From Frigoribacterium sp. SL97 (GTDB taxonomy: Bacteria; Actinomycetota; Actinomycetes; Actinomycetales; Microbacteriaceae): a stretch of 64,000 bases of DNA. The stretch lies in the NCBI RefSeq assembly GCF_026625765.1, contig NZ_CP113062.1, positions 1,426,001-1,490,000 on the forward strand. Direction: 5' to 3'. Below the pieces are notes generated by a model. The model saw only the letters and a list, made by a program, of their open reading frames with translations. It made no database searches and was not told the origin of the DNA. The translations under genes were made by a program, and so were the position numbers. This document shows positions 44,100 to 51,251 of this stretch, piece after piece. How positions within the stretch are numbered: position 1 is the stretch's first letter; each line of letters opens with the position of its first letter.

Positions 44100-44105
44100 G
44101 GGAGC

Positions 44106-44822
44106 ATGAGCAACGAGCAGGACACCACGCCCACCCCCGACGACCGCCCCCGCCCCGCGTACGGCGAGTACGCACCGCAGTCCGCCGGGCAGCAGCCGGC
44201 AGGCGACCAGGGTCGGCAGGCCGGGCAGGCCCCGGGCCCGTCGGGCACCGTGCCGGGTCAGGGCGACCAGTCGGGTGCGCCGTACGGCCAGCCCGGCTAC
44301 GGCCAGCCCGGGCCGCAGGCCACACCGACGACGGGCACCCCGGGCCCCGGCGGCATCGGCGCCTTCGCGGGTGCGGGTTACCCCCAGGTGCTCGCCTCGT
44401 TCACGAAGTACGAGGACGCCCAGTCGGCCGTCGACCTCTTGTCGGACGAGGGCTTCCCCGTCGAGAGCGTGTCGATCGTCGGGCACGACATCCGGACCGT
44501 CGAGAACGTGTCGGGTCGGTTGACCTCGGGCAAGGCCGCGGGACGCGGCGCCGGTGGCGGAGCGTGGTTCGGCCTGTTGCTCGGCTTGCTCTTCGGCATC
44601 TTCGCCCCGTCGGGTGCCTGGATCGGCGTGCTGCTCGTCGCCGTCGGCCTCGGTGCGCTGTGGGGGGCGCTGTGGGGCTTCGTCGGCCACAAGATGCTGC
44701 GTGGTCGTCGCGACTTCTCGTCGGTCCGCACCATGGAGGCCGGCCGGTACGAGGTGCTGGTCCGCGGCGAACTCGCCGCCCGGGCGCACCAGACGCTGGC
44801 GCAGGGTCGCAAGGTCGCCTGA
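44106..44822 (+). CDS. general stress protein 17M-like (YflT domain) membrane protein
   Basis: 238 residues. A Gln/Pro/Gly-rich disordered N-terminus (1-90, with GYGQPG repeats) precedes a conserved domain: LASFTKYEDAQSAVDLLSDEGFPVESVSIVGHDIRTVENVSGRLT. A glycine-zipper pair of helices (GLLLGLLFGIFAPSGAWIGVLLVAVGLGALWGALWGFVGH) and a charged end follow. The domain occurs in stress-induced proteins of Bacillus and actinobacteria; its role is not established. A 14-bp GC-rich hairpin ends the gene. Confidence 0.8.
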   Translation: MSNEQDTTPTPDDRPRPAYGEYAPQSAGQQPAGDQGRQAGQAPGPSGTVPGQGDQSGAPYGQPGYGQPGPQATPTTGTPGPGGIGAFAGAGYPQVLASFTKYEDAQSAVDLLSDEGFPVESVSIVGHDIRTVENVSGRLTSGKAAGRGAGGGAWFGLLLGLLFGIFAPSGAWIGVLLVAVGLGALWGALWGFVGHKMLRGRRDFSSVRTMEAGRYEVLVRGELAARAHQTLAQGRKVA

Positions 44823-44856
44823 GCGACGCCACCCGCGCCTCCTCGGTTCCGCCGTT

Positions 44857-44889
44857 CCGCGCCCGCCCCGTTCGTCGGGGCGGGCGCGG
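44857..44889 (+). terminator. 14-bp GC-rich terminator hairpin
   Basis: CCGCGCCCGCCCCG pairs perfectly with CGGGGCGGGCGCGG over TTCGT. A dispersed-motif copy (44834) lies between the stop codon and the hairpin. Confidence 0.75.
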
Positions 44890-44937
44890 TCGCGTCTCCA
44901 CCGGCCGTGGCCCTGTCGTTGGGGCACCAATCGTTGG

Positions 44938-44943
44938 TAGGCT
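44938..44943 (+). promoter_or_regulatory. -10 box (TAGGCT) of a leaderless promoter
   Basis: TAGGCT-N7-ATG at 44951, upstream of the small CxxC protein and the MarR gene. Confidence 0.5.
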
Positions 44944-44950
44944 CACCATC

Positions 44951-45190
44951 ATGACGAGACCCGAGCGGCACCACGACCACGGCAGCAGGTTCGGCGACCT
45001 GGTCGAGCGCATGAACGCCCGACTGCGTCCCTACATCGGCGGCGCGCAGCTGGGGCTGAAGAACGAGGCGCCGGCGGTGGCCCCCCAGCACGGTGGCGCC
45101 TGCCCGCTCTGCGGCGCCCCGATGGACGAGCACGTCGTCGACCGCACGGGCGTCCGCACCATGGTGCACTGCCCGGCGCCGCGGGCATGA
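44951..45190 (+). CDS. small CxxC (zinc-ribbon-like) protein
   Basis: 79 residues. His-rich N-terminus (ERHHDHGSR), a helix (FGDLVERMNARLRPYIG), then CPLCGAPMDEHVVDRTGVRTMVHCP, which gives CxxC plus a distal His-Cys and could bind one zinc. Its stop overlaps the MarR start (ATGA), so the two are co-translated. A redox- or metal-sensing partner for the regulator is possible but unproven. Confidence 0.75.
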   Translation: MTRPERHHDHGSRFGDLVERMNARLRPYIGGAQLGLKNEAPAVAPQHGGACPLCGAPMDEHVVDRTGVRTMVHCPAPRA

Positions 45191-45636
45191 GCGCCGCCGG
45201 CGCCGATCCGCTCGAACTCGAGAGCCAGATCTGCTTCGCGCTCTCGGTCGCCTCGCGGGGCGTCGTGGCGGCCTACCGTCCGGTGCTCGAGCCGCTGGGG
45301 CTGACGCACCCGCAGTACCTCGTCATGCTGGCCCTCTGGCAGCACGCACCGCTGTCGGGTCGTGAGCTCAGCCGTCTGCTGCGGCTCGACCCGGGTACGC
45401 TCAGTCCGCTGCTCAAGCGGCTCGAGGCCCAGGGCATGCTCACCCGAGCGCGCCGGGCCGACGACGAGCGCGCGCTGTCGATCGAGCTGACCCCGGCCGG
45501 TGCCGCGTCGAGGCGTGAGGCCGAGAGCATCCCCGCCCGCATGATGGCGCGGCTCGGGGTGACGCCCGACGAGCTCGTCGTGCTGCACCGCACGATGACG
45601 AAGCTCATCGCGGCCGCCGACGCCGAGGGGGACTGA
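45187..45636 (+). CDS. MarR family regulator, OhrR-like
   Basis: 149 residues. LESQICFALSVASRGVVAAYRPVLEPLGLTHPQYLVMLALW closely follows OhrR, including the N-terminal peroxide-sensing cysteine (residue 16). The winged helix spans about 60-105 (SGRELSRLLRLDPGTLSPLLKRLEAQGMLTRAR). OhrR represses the organic hydroperoxide reductase Ohr until its cysteine is oxidised. No ohr gene is adjacent; its target may be the flanking small genes or a distant ohr. Confidence 0.88.
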   Translation: MSAAGADPLELESQICFALSVASRGVVAAYRPVLEPLGLTHPQYLVMLALWQHAPLSGRELSRLLRLDPGTLSPLLKRLEAQGMLTRARRADDERALSIELTPAGAASRREAESIPARMMARLGVTPDELVVLHRTMTKLIAAADAEGD

Positions 45637-45657
45637 CCCCCTCGGCTCCGCCGTGCC

Positions 45658-45969
45658 TCAGCGCAGCGGCGCGGGGACGCTCGCCGAGCGCGACCACACG
45701 ACGTCGACGGTGCGCCCGAGGACGCGGGTCGCGATCTCGCCCGCCAGCGCCTCGCGGAAGTGCGACGCGGCCCGCTCGTCCGAGACCACGACGTCGACCC
45801 GCAGACCCGCGAGCTCGTCGGTCACCAGGGCGGGACCGTCGGCGAAGCGCACGAGGTACTGGTGGTCCGTGACGGGGACGTTCTCGTAGTGGTCGCGGAG
45901 GCTCTTCTCGAGCAGGCGGACCGAGTGGATTCCGTCCTTCGGCTTGACGAGGGCGCTGAGCGAGATCAT
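45658..45969 (-). CDS. hypothetical protein
   Basis: 103 residues from ATG 45969, with GGAG upstream. Predicted alpha/beta without signal peptide or cysteines: MISLSALVKPKDGIHSVRLL, DHQYLVRFADGPALVTDEL, RVDVVVSDERAASHFREAL. I do not recognise the family. It converges on the OhrR-like gene with only 21 bp between stops. Confidence 0.7.
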   Translation of the reverse strand: MISLSALVKPKDGIHSVRLLEKSLRDHYENVPVTDHQYLVRFADGPALVTDELAGLRVDVVVSDERAASHFREALAGEIATRVLGRTVDVVWSRSASVPAPLR

Positions 45970-46140
45970 GCGTCGATGCTCCACCCTGGGGGCGACCGGT
46001 GCGTGAACGGGACGTGACGGGCGCCTGTGCGTCCACCGCGCCTCCTCGGTGAGTCGGCCGTACGCGCCGATGGCGCGGCCGGGACGAGGCGGGCGGCTGT
46101 GGCCGAGCAACGGCCACGGCCGGACGGGCGGCCGGGCCGA

Positions 46141-46875
46141 TCAGGCGGCGGGGGAGCCGCCCGACTCGGCCACGAACTCGTCGACGGTCGTGTCGATCAG
46201 CCGCCACGAGCGGGAGAAGGCCTCGTCGGCGTCGCCGGCCCGGATCGCGAGGGCGAGGTCGAGGTGCAGTCCGGCCGCCGCGGGCGTGTACTCGGTGATG
46301 GTGAAGCGGCGCTCTTCGGTCCGGGTGCGCAGCAGGGCCTCGACGGTGGACGCGAAATGGCCGATGACGTCGTTGCCCGAGCCGCGCAGCACGGCGGTGT
46401 GGAACGCGACGTCGGCCTCGAGGTAGGCGCGGCCGTCACCGGACGCGGCGGCGGCGACCATCGTGCGGGCGGCGTCCTCGACGGCGGAGGCCTGGTCGGG
46501 GGTGAACGCGAGCGCGCTCAGTCGGGCCGCGACCGGCTCGAGGCCGAGCCGCAGCTCGAGCAGTTCGCGCATCTGGACGAAGTACTCGGGACTGCGACCG
46601 CGCCAGAGGATGATCTGCGGGTTCATGAGGTCCCACGAGGTGCGGGGGAGCACCTGCGTGCCGATGCGCTGACGCGGCTCGACCATGCCGAGCGACTGCA
46701 GCACGCGGAGGGCCTCGCGCAGCACCGAGCGGGACACCGTGAAGCGGACGGCCAGGTCGTCGAGGTTCAGGATGGAGCCCACGGCCAGTCGACCGTCGAC
46801 GATCTCGCTTCCGAGGACGTCGACCACCCGGGCGTGCAGGCCGCGTTCTCGTGATGCTGCGAGGCCGGGGGTCAT
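46141..46875 (-). CDS. FadR/GntR family transcriptional regulator, probable gluconate regulator
   Basis: 244 residues. The GntR winged helix (GSILNLDDLAVRFTVSRSVLREALRVLQSLGMVEPRQRIGTQV) covers about 30-80. The all-helical FCD ligand domain follows, with the metal-site residues in EADVAFHTAVLRGSGN and DLALAIRAGD. AAGGAG precedes ATG 46875. It is divergent from gntP-gntK with a dyad operator between, so it most likely represses gluconate uptake and phosphorylation until gluconate or its phosphate is bound. Confidence 0.9.
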   Translation of the reverse strand: MTPGLAASRERGLHARVVDVLGSEIVDGRLAVGSILNLDDLAVRFTVSRSVLREALRVLQSLGMVEPRQRIGTQVLPRTSWDLMNPQIILWRGRSPEYFVQMRELLELRLGLEPVAARLSALAFTPDQASAVEDAARTMVAAAASGDGRAYLEADVAFHTAVLRGSGNDVIGHFASTVEALLRTRTEERRFTITEYTPAAAGLHLDLALAIRAGDADEAFSRSWRLIDTTVDEFVAESGGSPAA

Positions 46876-46948
46876 CGACGACTCCTTGATCGAGGGGGGG
46901 TGGGCAGGCAGGTGGCGGGGTGGTGCCGACTGTGGCACACTCCATAAG

Positions 46949-46971
46949 TCTGATTATTCACACTAATCAGA
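46949..46971. promoter_or_regulatory. GntR-type operator dyad in the divergent gluconate promoter region
   Basis: TCTGATTA-N7-TAATCAGA, perfect 8-bp arms, in the only AT-rich part of the 213-bp gap between gntR and gntP. Overlapping TTATGG on the minus strand could be the -10 of gntR. Confidence 0.7.
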
Positions 46972-47064
46972 TTCGTTCGTGGGACAAGACTGCCAGACAT
47001 CCGTTCGGCGCCGACGGACGACAACCCCCCGGGCTCCGGCCCACGACGAAGAGGTCGCAGTGAA

Positions 47065-47082
47065 GCGTCCTCGGAAGGACGC
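47065..47082 (+). promoter_or_regulatory. small hairpin covering the gntP ribosome-binding site
   Basis: GCGTCCT pairs with AGGACGC over CGGA. The AAGGA it contains is the only good Shine-Dalgarno for the ATG at 47089, so folding would limit translation. Confidence 0.4.
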
Positions 47083-47088
47083 GACGGA

Positions 47089-48480
47089 ATGCACCTCCTC
47101 GCAGCGGCCACGGCCGCCCCCACGCCCTCGGGCACCGACGCGCAGTTGATCATCGCGGCCCTCGTGGGCATCGTCGTGATCGTCGGCCTCATCACCTGGC
47201 TCAAGGTCCACCCCTTCCTGGCGCTGCTGCTCGGCGCCGTCGGGGTCGGCATCGGCGCCGGCCTCGCCCCGGGCGACGCCGTCACGAGCTTCGGCACGGG
47301 CTTCGGATCGACCATGACGAGCGTCGGCATCCTGATCGGGCTCGGCGCGATGTTCGGCAAGCTGCTCAGCGACTCGGGCGGAGCGGACCGCATCGTCGAC
47401 ACCCTCATCTCGCGCTCGTCGCAGAAGGCGCTGCCCTGGGTGATGGCCCTGATCGGCGCGCTGATCGGCCTGCCGATGTTCTTCGAGGTCGGCCTCGTGC
47501 TGCTGATCCCCGTGATCGTGCTCGTCGCCCGCCGGTCGGGCCTGCCGCTCATGCGCATCGCGATCCCGGCGCTCGCCGGCCTCTCGGCGATGCACGCCCT
47601 CGTGCCCCCGCACCCCGGCCCGCTGCTCGCCGTCTCGACCGTGGGCGCCGACCTCGGCCTGACGCTCGGCCTCGGCGTGCTCGTCGCGATCCCCACGGTG
47701 ATCGTCGCCGGCCCGCTGTTCTCGACGCTCGCCGCCAAGTGGGCGCCCGTGCCGGTCCCCGACCTCTTCGTCTCGAAGGAAGAGGACGGCGGCGAGGGCT
47801 CGGCCCGCAAGCGCCCGAGCTTCGTCAACGCCCTGATCGGCATCCTGTTGCCCGTCGTGCTCATGCTCGCGCGCTCGATCCGCGAGGCTGCGCTGCCCAC
47901 GGCGACCGGCTCCTGGGTCGACCTGCTCGAGTTCCTCGGGACGCCGATGGTCGCGTTGACCGTCGCCGTGCTCTACGCGATGGTCTTCTACGCCCGCGCC
48001 GGGGGCATGGACAAGGCCGCCGTGTCGAAGACGCTCGGTTCGTCGCTGCCCGACGTCGCCGGCATCCTGCTCATCGTCGGCGCCGGTGGCGGGTTCAAGC
48101 AGGTCCTGATCGACACGGGCATCGGGACCGTGATCGGTGACGCGGTGTCGGAGTCGGGCGTGAGCGTCCTGCTCGTCGCCTGGGTGGTCGCGGCGCTCGT
48201 CCGCGTCGCCACCGGGTCGGCCACCGTCGCCACGGTCACGGCCGCCGGCATCATGGCCCCGCTCGCCGCCGACATGTCGACCCCCGAGGCGTCGCTGCTG
48301 GTGCTCGCCATCGGTGCGGGTTCGGTCTTCCTGTCGCACGTGAACGACGCCGGCTTCTGGCTGATCAAGGAGTACCTCGGCACCACGGTCGGCCAGAACT
48401 TCAGGACCTGGAGCCTGATGGAGTGCGTCCTCAGCCTCACGGCCCTCGCCGGGGTCATGCTCGCGAGCGTGTTCATCTGA
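47089..48480 (+). CDS. gntP: gluconate:H+ symporter, GntP family
   Basis: 463 residues, 12-14 membrane helices. Family hallmarks include VHPFLALLLGAVGVG, GLGAMFGKLLSDSGGADRIVDTL, GLPMFFEVGLVLLIPVIV, MHALVPPHPGPLLAVSTVGADLG and ATGSATVATVTAAGIMAP. It imports gluconate or a related sugar acid. The stop overlaps the gluconokinase start (TGATG), so uptake and phosphorylation are coupled. Confidence 0.94.
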   Translation: MHLLAAATAAPTPSGTDAQLIIAALVGIVVIVGLITWLKVHPFLALLLGAVGVGIGAGLAPGDAVTSFGTGFGSTMTSVGILIGLGAMFGKLLSDSGGADRIVDTLISRSSQKALPWVMALIGALIGLPMFFEVGLVLLIPVIVLVARRSGLPLMRIAIPALAGLSAMHALVPPHPGPLLAVSTVGADLGLTLGLGVLVAIPTVIVAGPLFSTLAAKWAPVPVPDLFVSKEEDGGEGSARKRPSFVNALIGILLPVVLMLARSIREAALPTATGSWVDLLEFLGTPMVALTVAVLYAMVFYARAGGMDKAAVSKTLGSSLPDVAGILLIVGAGGGFKQVLIDTGIGTVIGDAVSESGVSVLLVAWVVAALVRVATGSATVATVTAAGIMAPLAADMSTPEASLLVLAIGAGSVFLSHVNDAGFWLIKEYLGTTVGQNFRTWSLMECVLSLTALAGVMLASVFI

Positions 48481-49073
48481 TGACCGTCCTCGAGAACGCG
48501 GACCCCGCCTCCTCGGCTGCCGCGCCGGATGCGGGAGGCGCGGTGCCGGCGGGCGGTCCGTACGCCGCCGACCCCGTGCTCGTCGTCATGGGCGTGTCGG
48601 GTTCGGGCAAGTCGACCGTCGCGGCCCTGCTCGCCGAGCGGCTCGGCTGGGACTCGTACGAGGGCGACGACCTGCATCCCGACGAGAACGTCGAGAAGAT
48701 GGCGGCCGGCACCCCGCTCGACGACGACGACCGGGCACCCTGGCTCGACACGGTCTCGTCCTGGATCGTCGAACACGCCCTGGCGGGCGTGCCCGGCGTG
48801 ATCACCTGCTCGGCGCTGAAACGGAAGTACCGCGACGTGCTGCGCGAGCACAACGTCGTCTTCGTCTACCTGCGCGGCAGCCGCGACCTGCTCGGCGACC
48901 GCATGGCCGCCCGCGAGGGCCACTTCATGCCGACCGCCCTGCTCGACTCGCAGGTCGCGACGCTCGAACCGCCCGAGGCCGACGAGCGGCACGTCGTGGT
49001 CGACGCCGGCCGGTCGCCCGAGGACGAGGCCGACGACGTGATCCGGGCGCTGGGGCTGACGCCGGTCGCCTGA
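48480..49073 (+). CDS. gntK: gluconokinase
   Basis: 197 residues. P-loop VMGVSGSGKST near residue 37, then EGDDLHPDENVEKMAAGTPLDDDDRAPWL, CSALKRKYRDVLRE and YLRGSRDLLGDRMAAREGHFMP, all standard for GntK. It phosphorylates gluconate to 6-phosphogluconate for the pentose phosphate pathway. The first 30 residues are an Ala/Gly/Pro-rich extension beyond the family core. The start overlaps gntP. Confidence 0.95.
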   Translation: MTVLENADPASSAAAPDAGGAVPAGGPYAADPVLVVMGVSGSGKSTVAALLAERLGWDSYEGDDLHPDENVEKMAAGTPLDDDDRAPWLDTVSSWIVEHALAGVPGVITCSALKRKYRDVLREHNVVFVYLRGSRDLLGDRMAAREGHFMPTALLDSQVATLEPPEADERHVVVDAGRSPEDEADDVIRALGLTPVA

Positions 49074-49284
49074 CCCGGGCCGCGCCTCCGTCGCTCCTGC
49101 CGGTGCTCGTGACCGGGGCCCGAGCGGGCAGGAGATGCTGGTCACGGGGTGGGCGACGGCATCTTCCGCCCACTCGACGGTGCGGCGCGTTCACCGGGTG
49201 GACGCCCGCCGTTCGCCGGACCGCCACCCGCCCTGCCTAGGGTCGTGGCGTGCACCGGAGGCCGGGTGCGAGGGGTGGGGGACG

Positions 49285-50486
49285 ATGTCGAGGGCGACGC
49301 AGGCGGGGCGGCCGCGGGTCGACCCGATGCGTCCCGTGCTCGACGGCCACGACGTGTGCCTCGACCCGCCGGCGTCGGCACAGGTCTGGCTCGGCGCCGG
49401 GGTCGCAAGCGGACACGGCTTCAGCGAGATCGCCGTGCCCGGGGTGCGCCTCGCGCGCGGGGACGCCCTGGTCGCCGTCGAGCTCACGGCCGTCCGCCTC
49501 GACGTGGTGCGCTCCCTCGGCGATCGGGGGCGGCCTGCCTGCCCGTGGTGCCGGGCGGCTCGGCGGTCGGGCAGGTCGTCGAGGCCGACGAGCACGCCCG
49601 CGCCCACGACGGCCGACGGCTGCGGCCCGGCATGCGCGTCGTCTGGTCCGGCACGGTGGCGTGCGGTCGGTGCGTCCCGTGTCATCGGGGTCTGACCTCG
49701 GCCTGCGTCTCGGGGGAGCGGTACGGCGAGGAGCGCACGCGGCGCAGCTGGCAGTTGTCCGGCACGGTCGCGAGCCACGTGCACCTGCGCCGGGGGACCA
49801 CCGTGGTGGTCGTCGCCGACGACGTGCCCGCGGCCGTGCTCGCCCCGGTGGCGGGCGTGACCGCGACGGCCGCGGAGGTGCTGCACCGCGCCTCCTCGGT
49901 GCTCGGACTCTCGGGGGTGCCGTCACTCGCGGGCCAGGTCGTCGTCGTGTCGGGAGCGGGTGCCGTCGGACTGGTCGCGACGGCGATGGCCACGGACGCC
50001 GGGGCGCGCGTCGTGGTCGTCGACCCTGAGGAGGCGCGGCGCGAGCGGTCGCGCGCGTTCGGCGCCGTCGCCGTGGCCGACCCCGGGGCGGAGACCGGGC
50101 CGCACGCCCTCTCTCGCGTGATCGCGTCGGTCGACCGGTCGGGGCGTCACCGCACGGTGGGGCTCGCCTTCGACGGGGTCGCGGCGGCGTCGGCCCTGGT
50201 CGAGCGGGTGGCCGTCGGGGGAGTCGTGGTGCTGGCGGGGGCGGCAGCGCGCGGCGGGGAGGTCGGCGTGAGCGGTGCCCGGCTGGTCGAGGGGCTCGTC
50301 ACGGTCGGCGGCGTGCGCGACGCGGAGCCGGAGCGGCTCGACTCGTCCGTGGCGTGGGCGACCGAGGCGTGGCGGCGGTGGCCGCTGGGGTCGCTCGTGG
50401 GCGGGACGATCCCGCTGGCGGAGGTGGGCACGGTGCTCGCCGCGGCGGACGTGGACGACCGCCTGGTCGGGGTCGAGCCCGGGTAG
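49285..50486 (+). pseudogene. zinc-type medium-chain dehydrogenase, reading frame broken in a G5 run
   Basis: Two frames together make one dehydrogenase of about 400 residues. The N-terminal part (from ATG 49285 to about 49530) reads LDGHDVCLDPPASAQVWLG...VVRSLGDRG. The rest, in another frame to 50486, reads ACLPVVPGGSAVGQVVEADEH onward. One extra G in the GGGGG run at 49526-49530 would join them. The structural-zinc lobe ACGRCVPCHRGLTSAC and the Rossmann motif GAGAVGL are intact. The usual catalytic-zinc cysteine and the GHE histidine are not found. It may be a true pseudogene, a sequencing error in a homopolymer, or a frameshifting gene. Confidence 0.75.
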
Positions 50487-50569
50487 GCCACAGGGTGGGG
50501 CCGGTCGCGTCTCGCGTGCCCCCTGCCTCGGCGGTCCGTCGCCCGGAGCGGCGTCGCCGGTGGCGCGGG

Positions 50570-51109
50570 TCAGGAGGCGCGGCTCAGGCGGTACAGCACG
50601 TGCGGTCGGAGAGCGTGGCCCGGCGGGAGGGCGGGGTGCTCGAAGTCGTCGGCGGGGTCGTGCGTCATGCCGAGGCGGCGCATCACGCGGCGGGACGGTT
50701 CGTTGGTCGCCGTCGTGAAGCTGACCAGGGCGGGCAGGTCGGCGCCGGCCGGGTCGAACGCGAACCGGACGACCTCCCGGGCGGCCTCGGTGGCGACGCC
50801 CTGACCCCAGGCCTCGCGGGCGAGTCGCCACCCGATCTCGACCTGCCCCACGAGCGCGGGGTCGAACGAGGGACGGGACAGCCCGACGAAGCCGACGAAC
50901 GCACCCGAGTCGCGACGCTCGACGGCCCACAGCCCGAAGCCGTCCGCCTCGATCGCGGCGTCGAGCCGGTCGACCAGGGCGTCGCTCTCGGCACGGGTGC
51001 GGGTCGAGGGGAAGTACCTCATCACCTCGGGGTCGGCGTTGAGGGCCGTGAACGGCGCACGGTCGGACTCGTGCCAGCGGCGCAGCAGCAGGCGGTCGGT
51101 GGTGAGCAC
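50570..51109 (-). CDS. GNAT family N-acetyltransferase (RimJ/RimL-like)
   Basis: 179 residues. LTTDRLLLRRWHESDRAPFTALNADPEVMRYF is the usual start of the RimJ/RimL-like group. The acetyl-CoA site is degenerate relative to RxxGxG (REAWGQGVATEAAREVVRFAF), and the TTATNEPSRRVMRRLGM segment is typical. Substrate unknown. The GTG at 51109 is supported by a TAGCGT -10 box six bases upstream. The gene ends in a dispersed-motif copy that includes the stop, giving the tail Ser-Arg-Ala-Ser. Confidence 0.88.
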   Translation of the reverse strand: MLTTDRLLLRRWHESDRAPFTALNADPEVMRYFPSTRTRAESDALVDRLDAAIEADGFGLWAVERRDSGAFVGFVGLSRPSFDPALVGQVEIGWRLAREAWGQGVATEAAREVVRFAFDPAGADLPALVSFTTATNEPSRRVMRRLGMTHDPADDFEHPALPPGHALRPHVLYRLSRAS

Positions 51110-51115
51110 CCCGTG

Positions 51116-51121
51116 ACGCTA
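51116..51121 (-). promoter_or_regulatory. -10 box (TAGCGT) of a leaderless promoter for the GNAT gene
   Basis: On the minus strand TAGCGT-N6-GTG (51109). Confidence 0.45.
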
Positions 51122-51160
51122 GCAGCGGCTGCGCTCAGGTGACGCAGCGCCGATGCGACG

Positions 51161-51224
51161 ACGAACCCCGTTCCGAACGATGCACCCGGAGGAAGCGGGG
51201 TGCGTCGTTCGACACGGGGTTCGT
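51161..51224 (-). terminator. long imperfect hairpin after the GH3 gene
   Basis: 51161-51187 pairs with 51198-51224: 24 Watson-Crick pairs, one G-U and two adjacent mismatches, 10-nt loop. It lies 28 nt past the stop of the minus-strand GH3 gene, with a dispersed-motif copy (51227) between. Confidence 0.7.
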
Positions 51225-51251
51225 GGAGGAGGCGCGGTGCGGCGGGGCCCG

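Noticed and set aside
46963..48339. Open frame of 458 codons antisense to gntP
   Set aside because: Composition is Asp/Glu/Arg/His noise and gntP on the plus strand has every family motif.
49237..49252. TAGGGT-N6-GTG at 49250 as a leaderless start of the dehydrogenase
   Set aside because: The GTG is in a different frame from the dehydrogenase N-terminus, which starts at ATG 49285.
49526..49530. Programmed -1 frameshift in the dehydrogenase gene
   Set aside because: A G run alone without a clear slippery heptamer, Shine-Dalgarno stimulator or downstream hairpin is weak support. Mutation or sequencing error is simpler.
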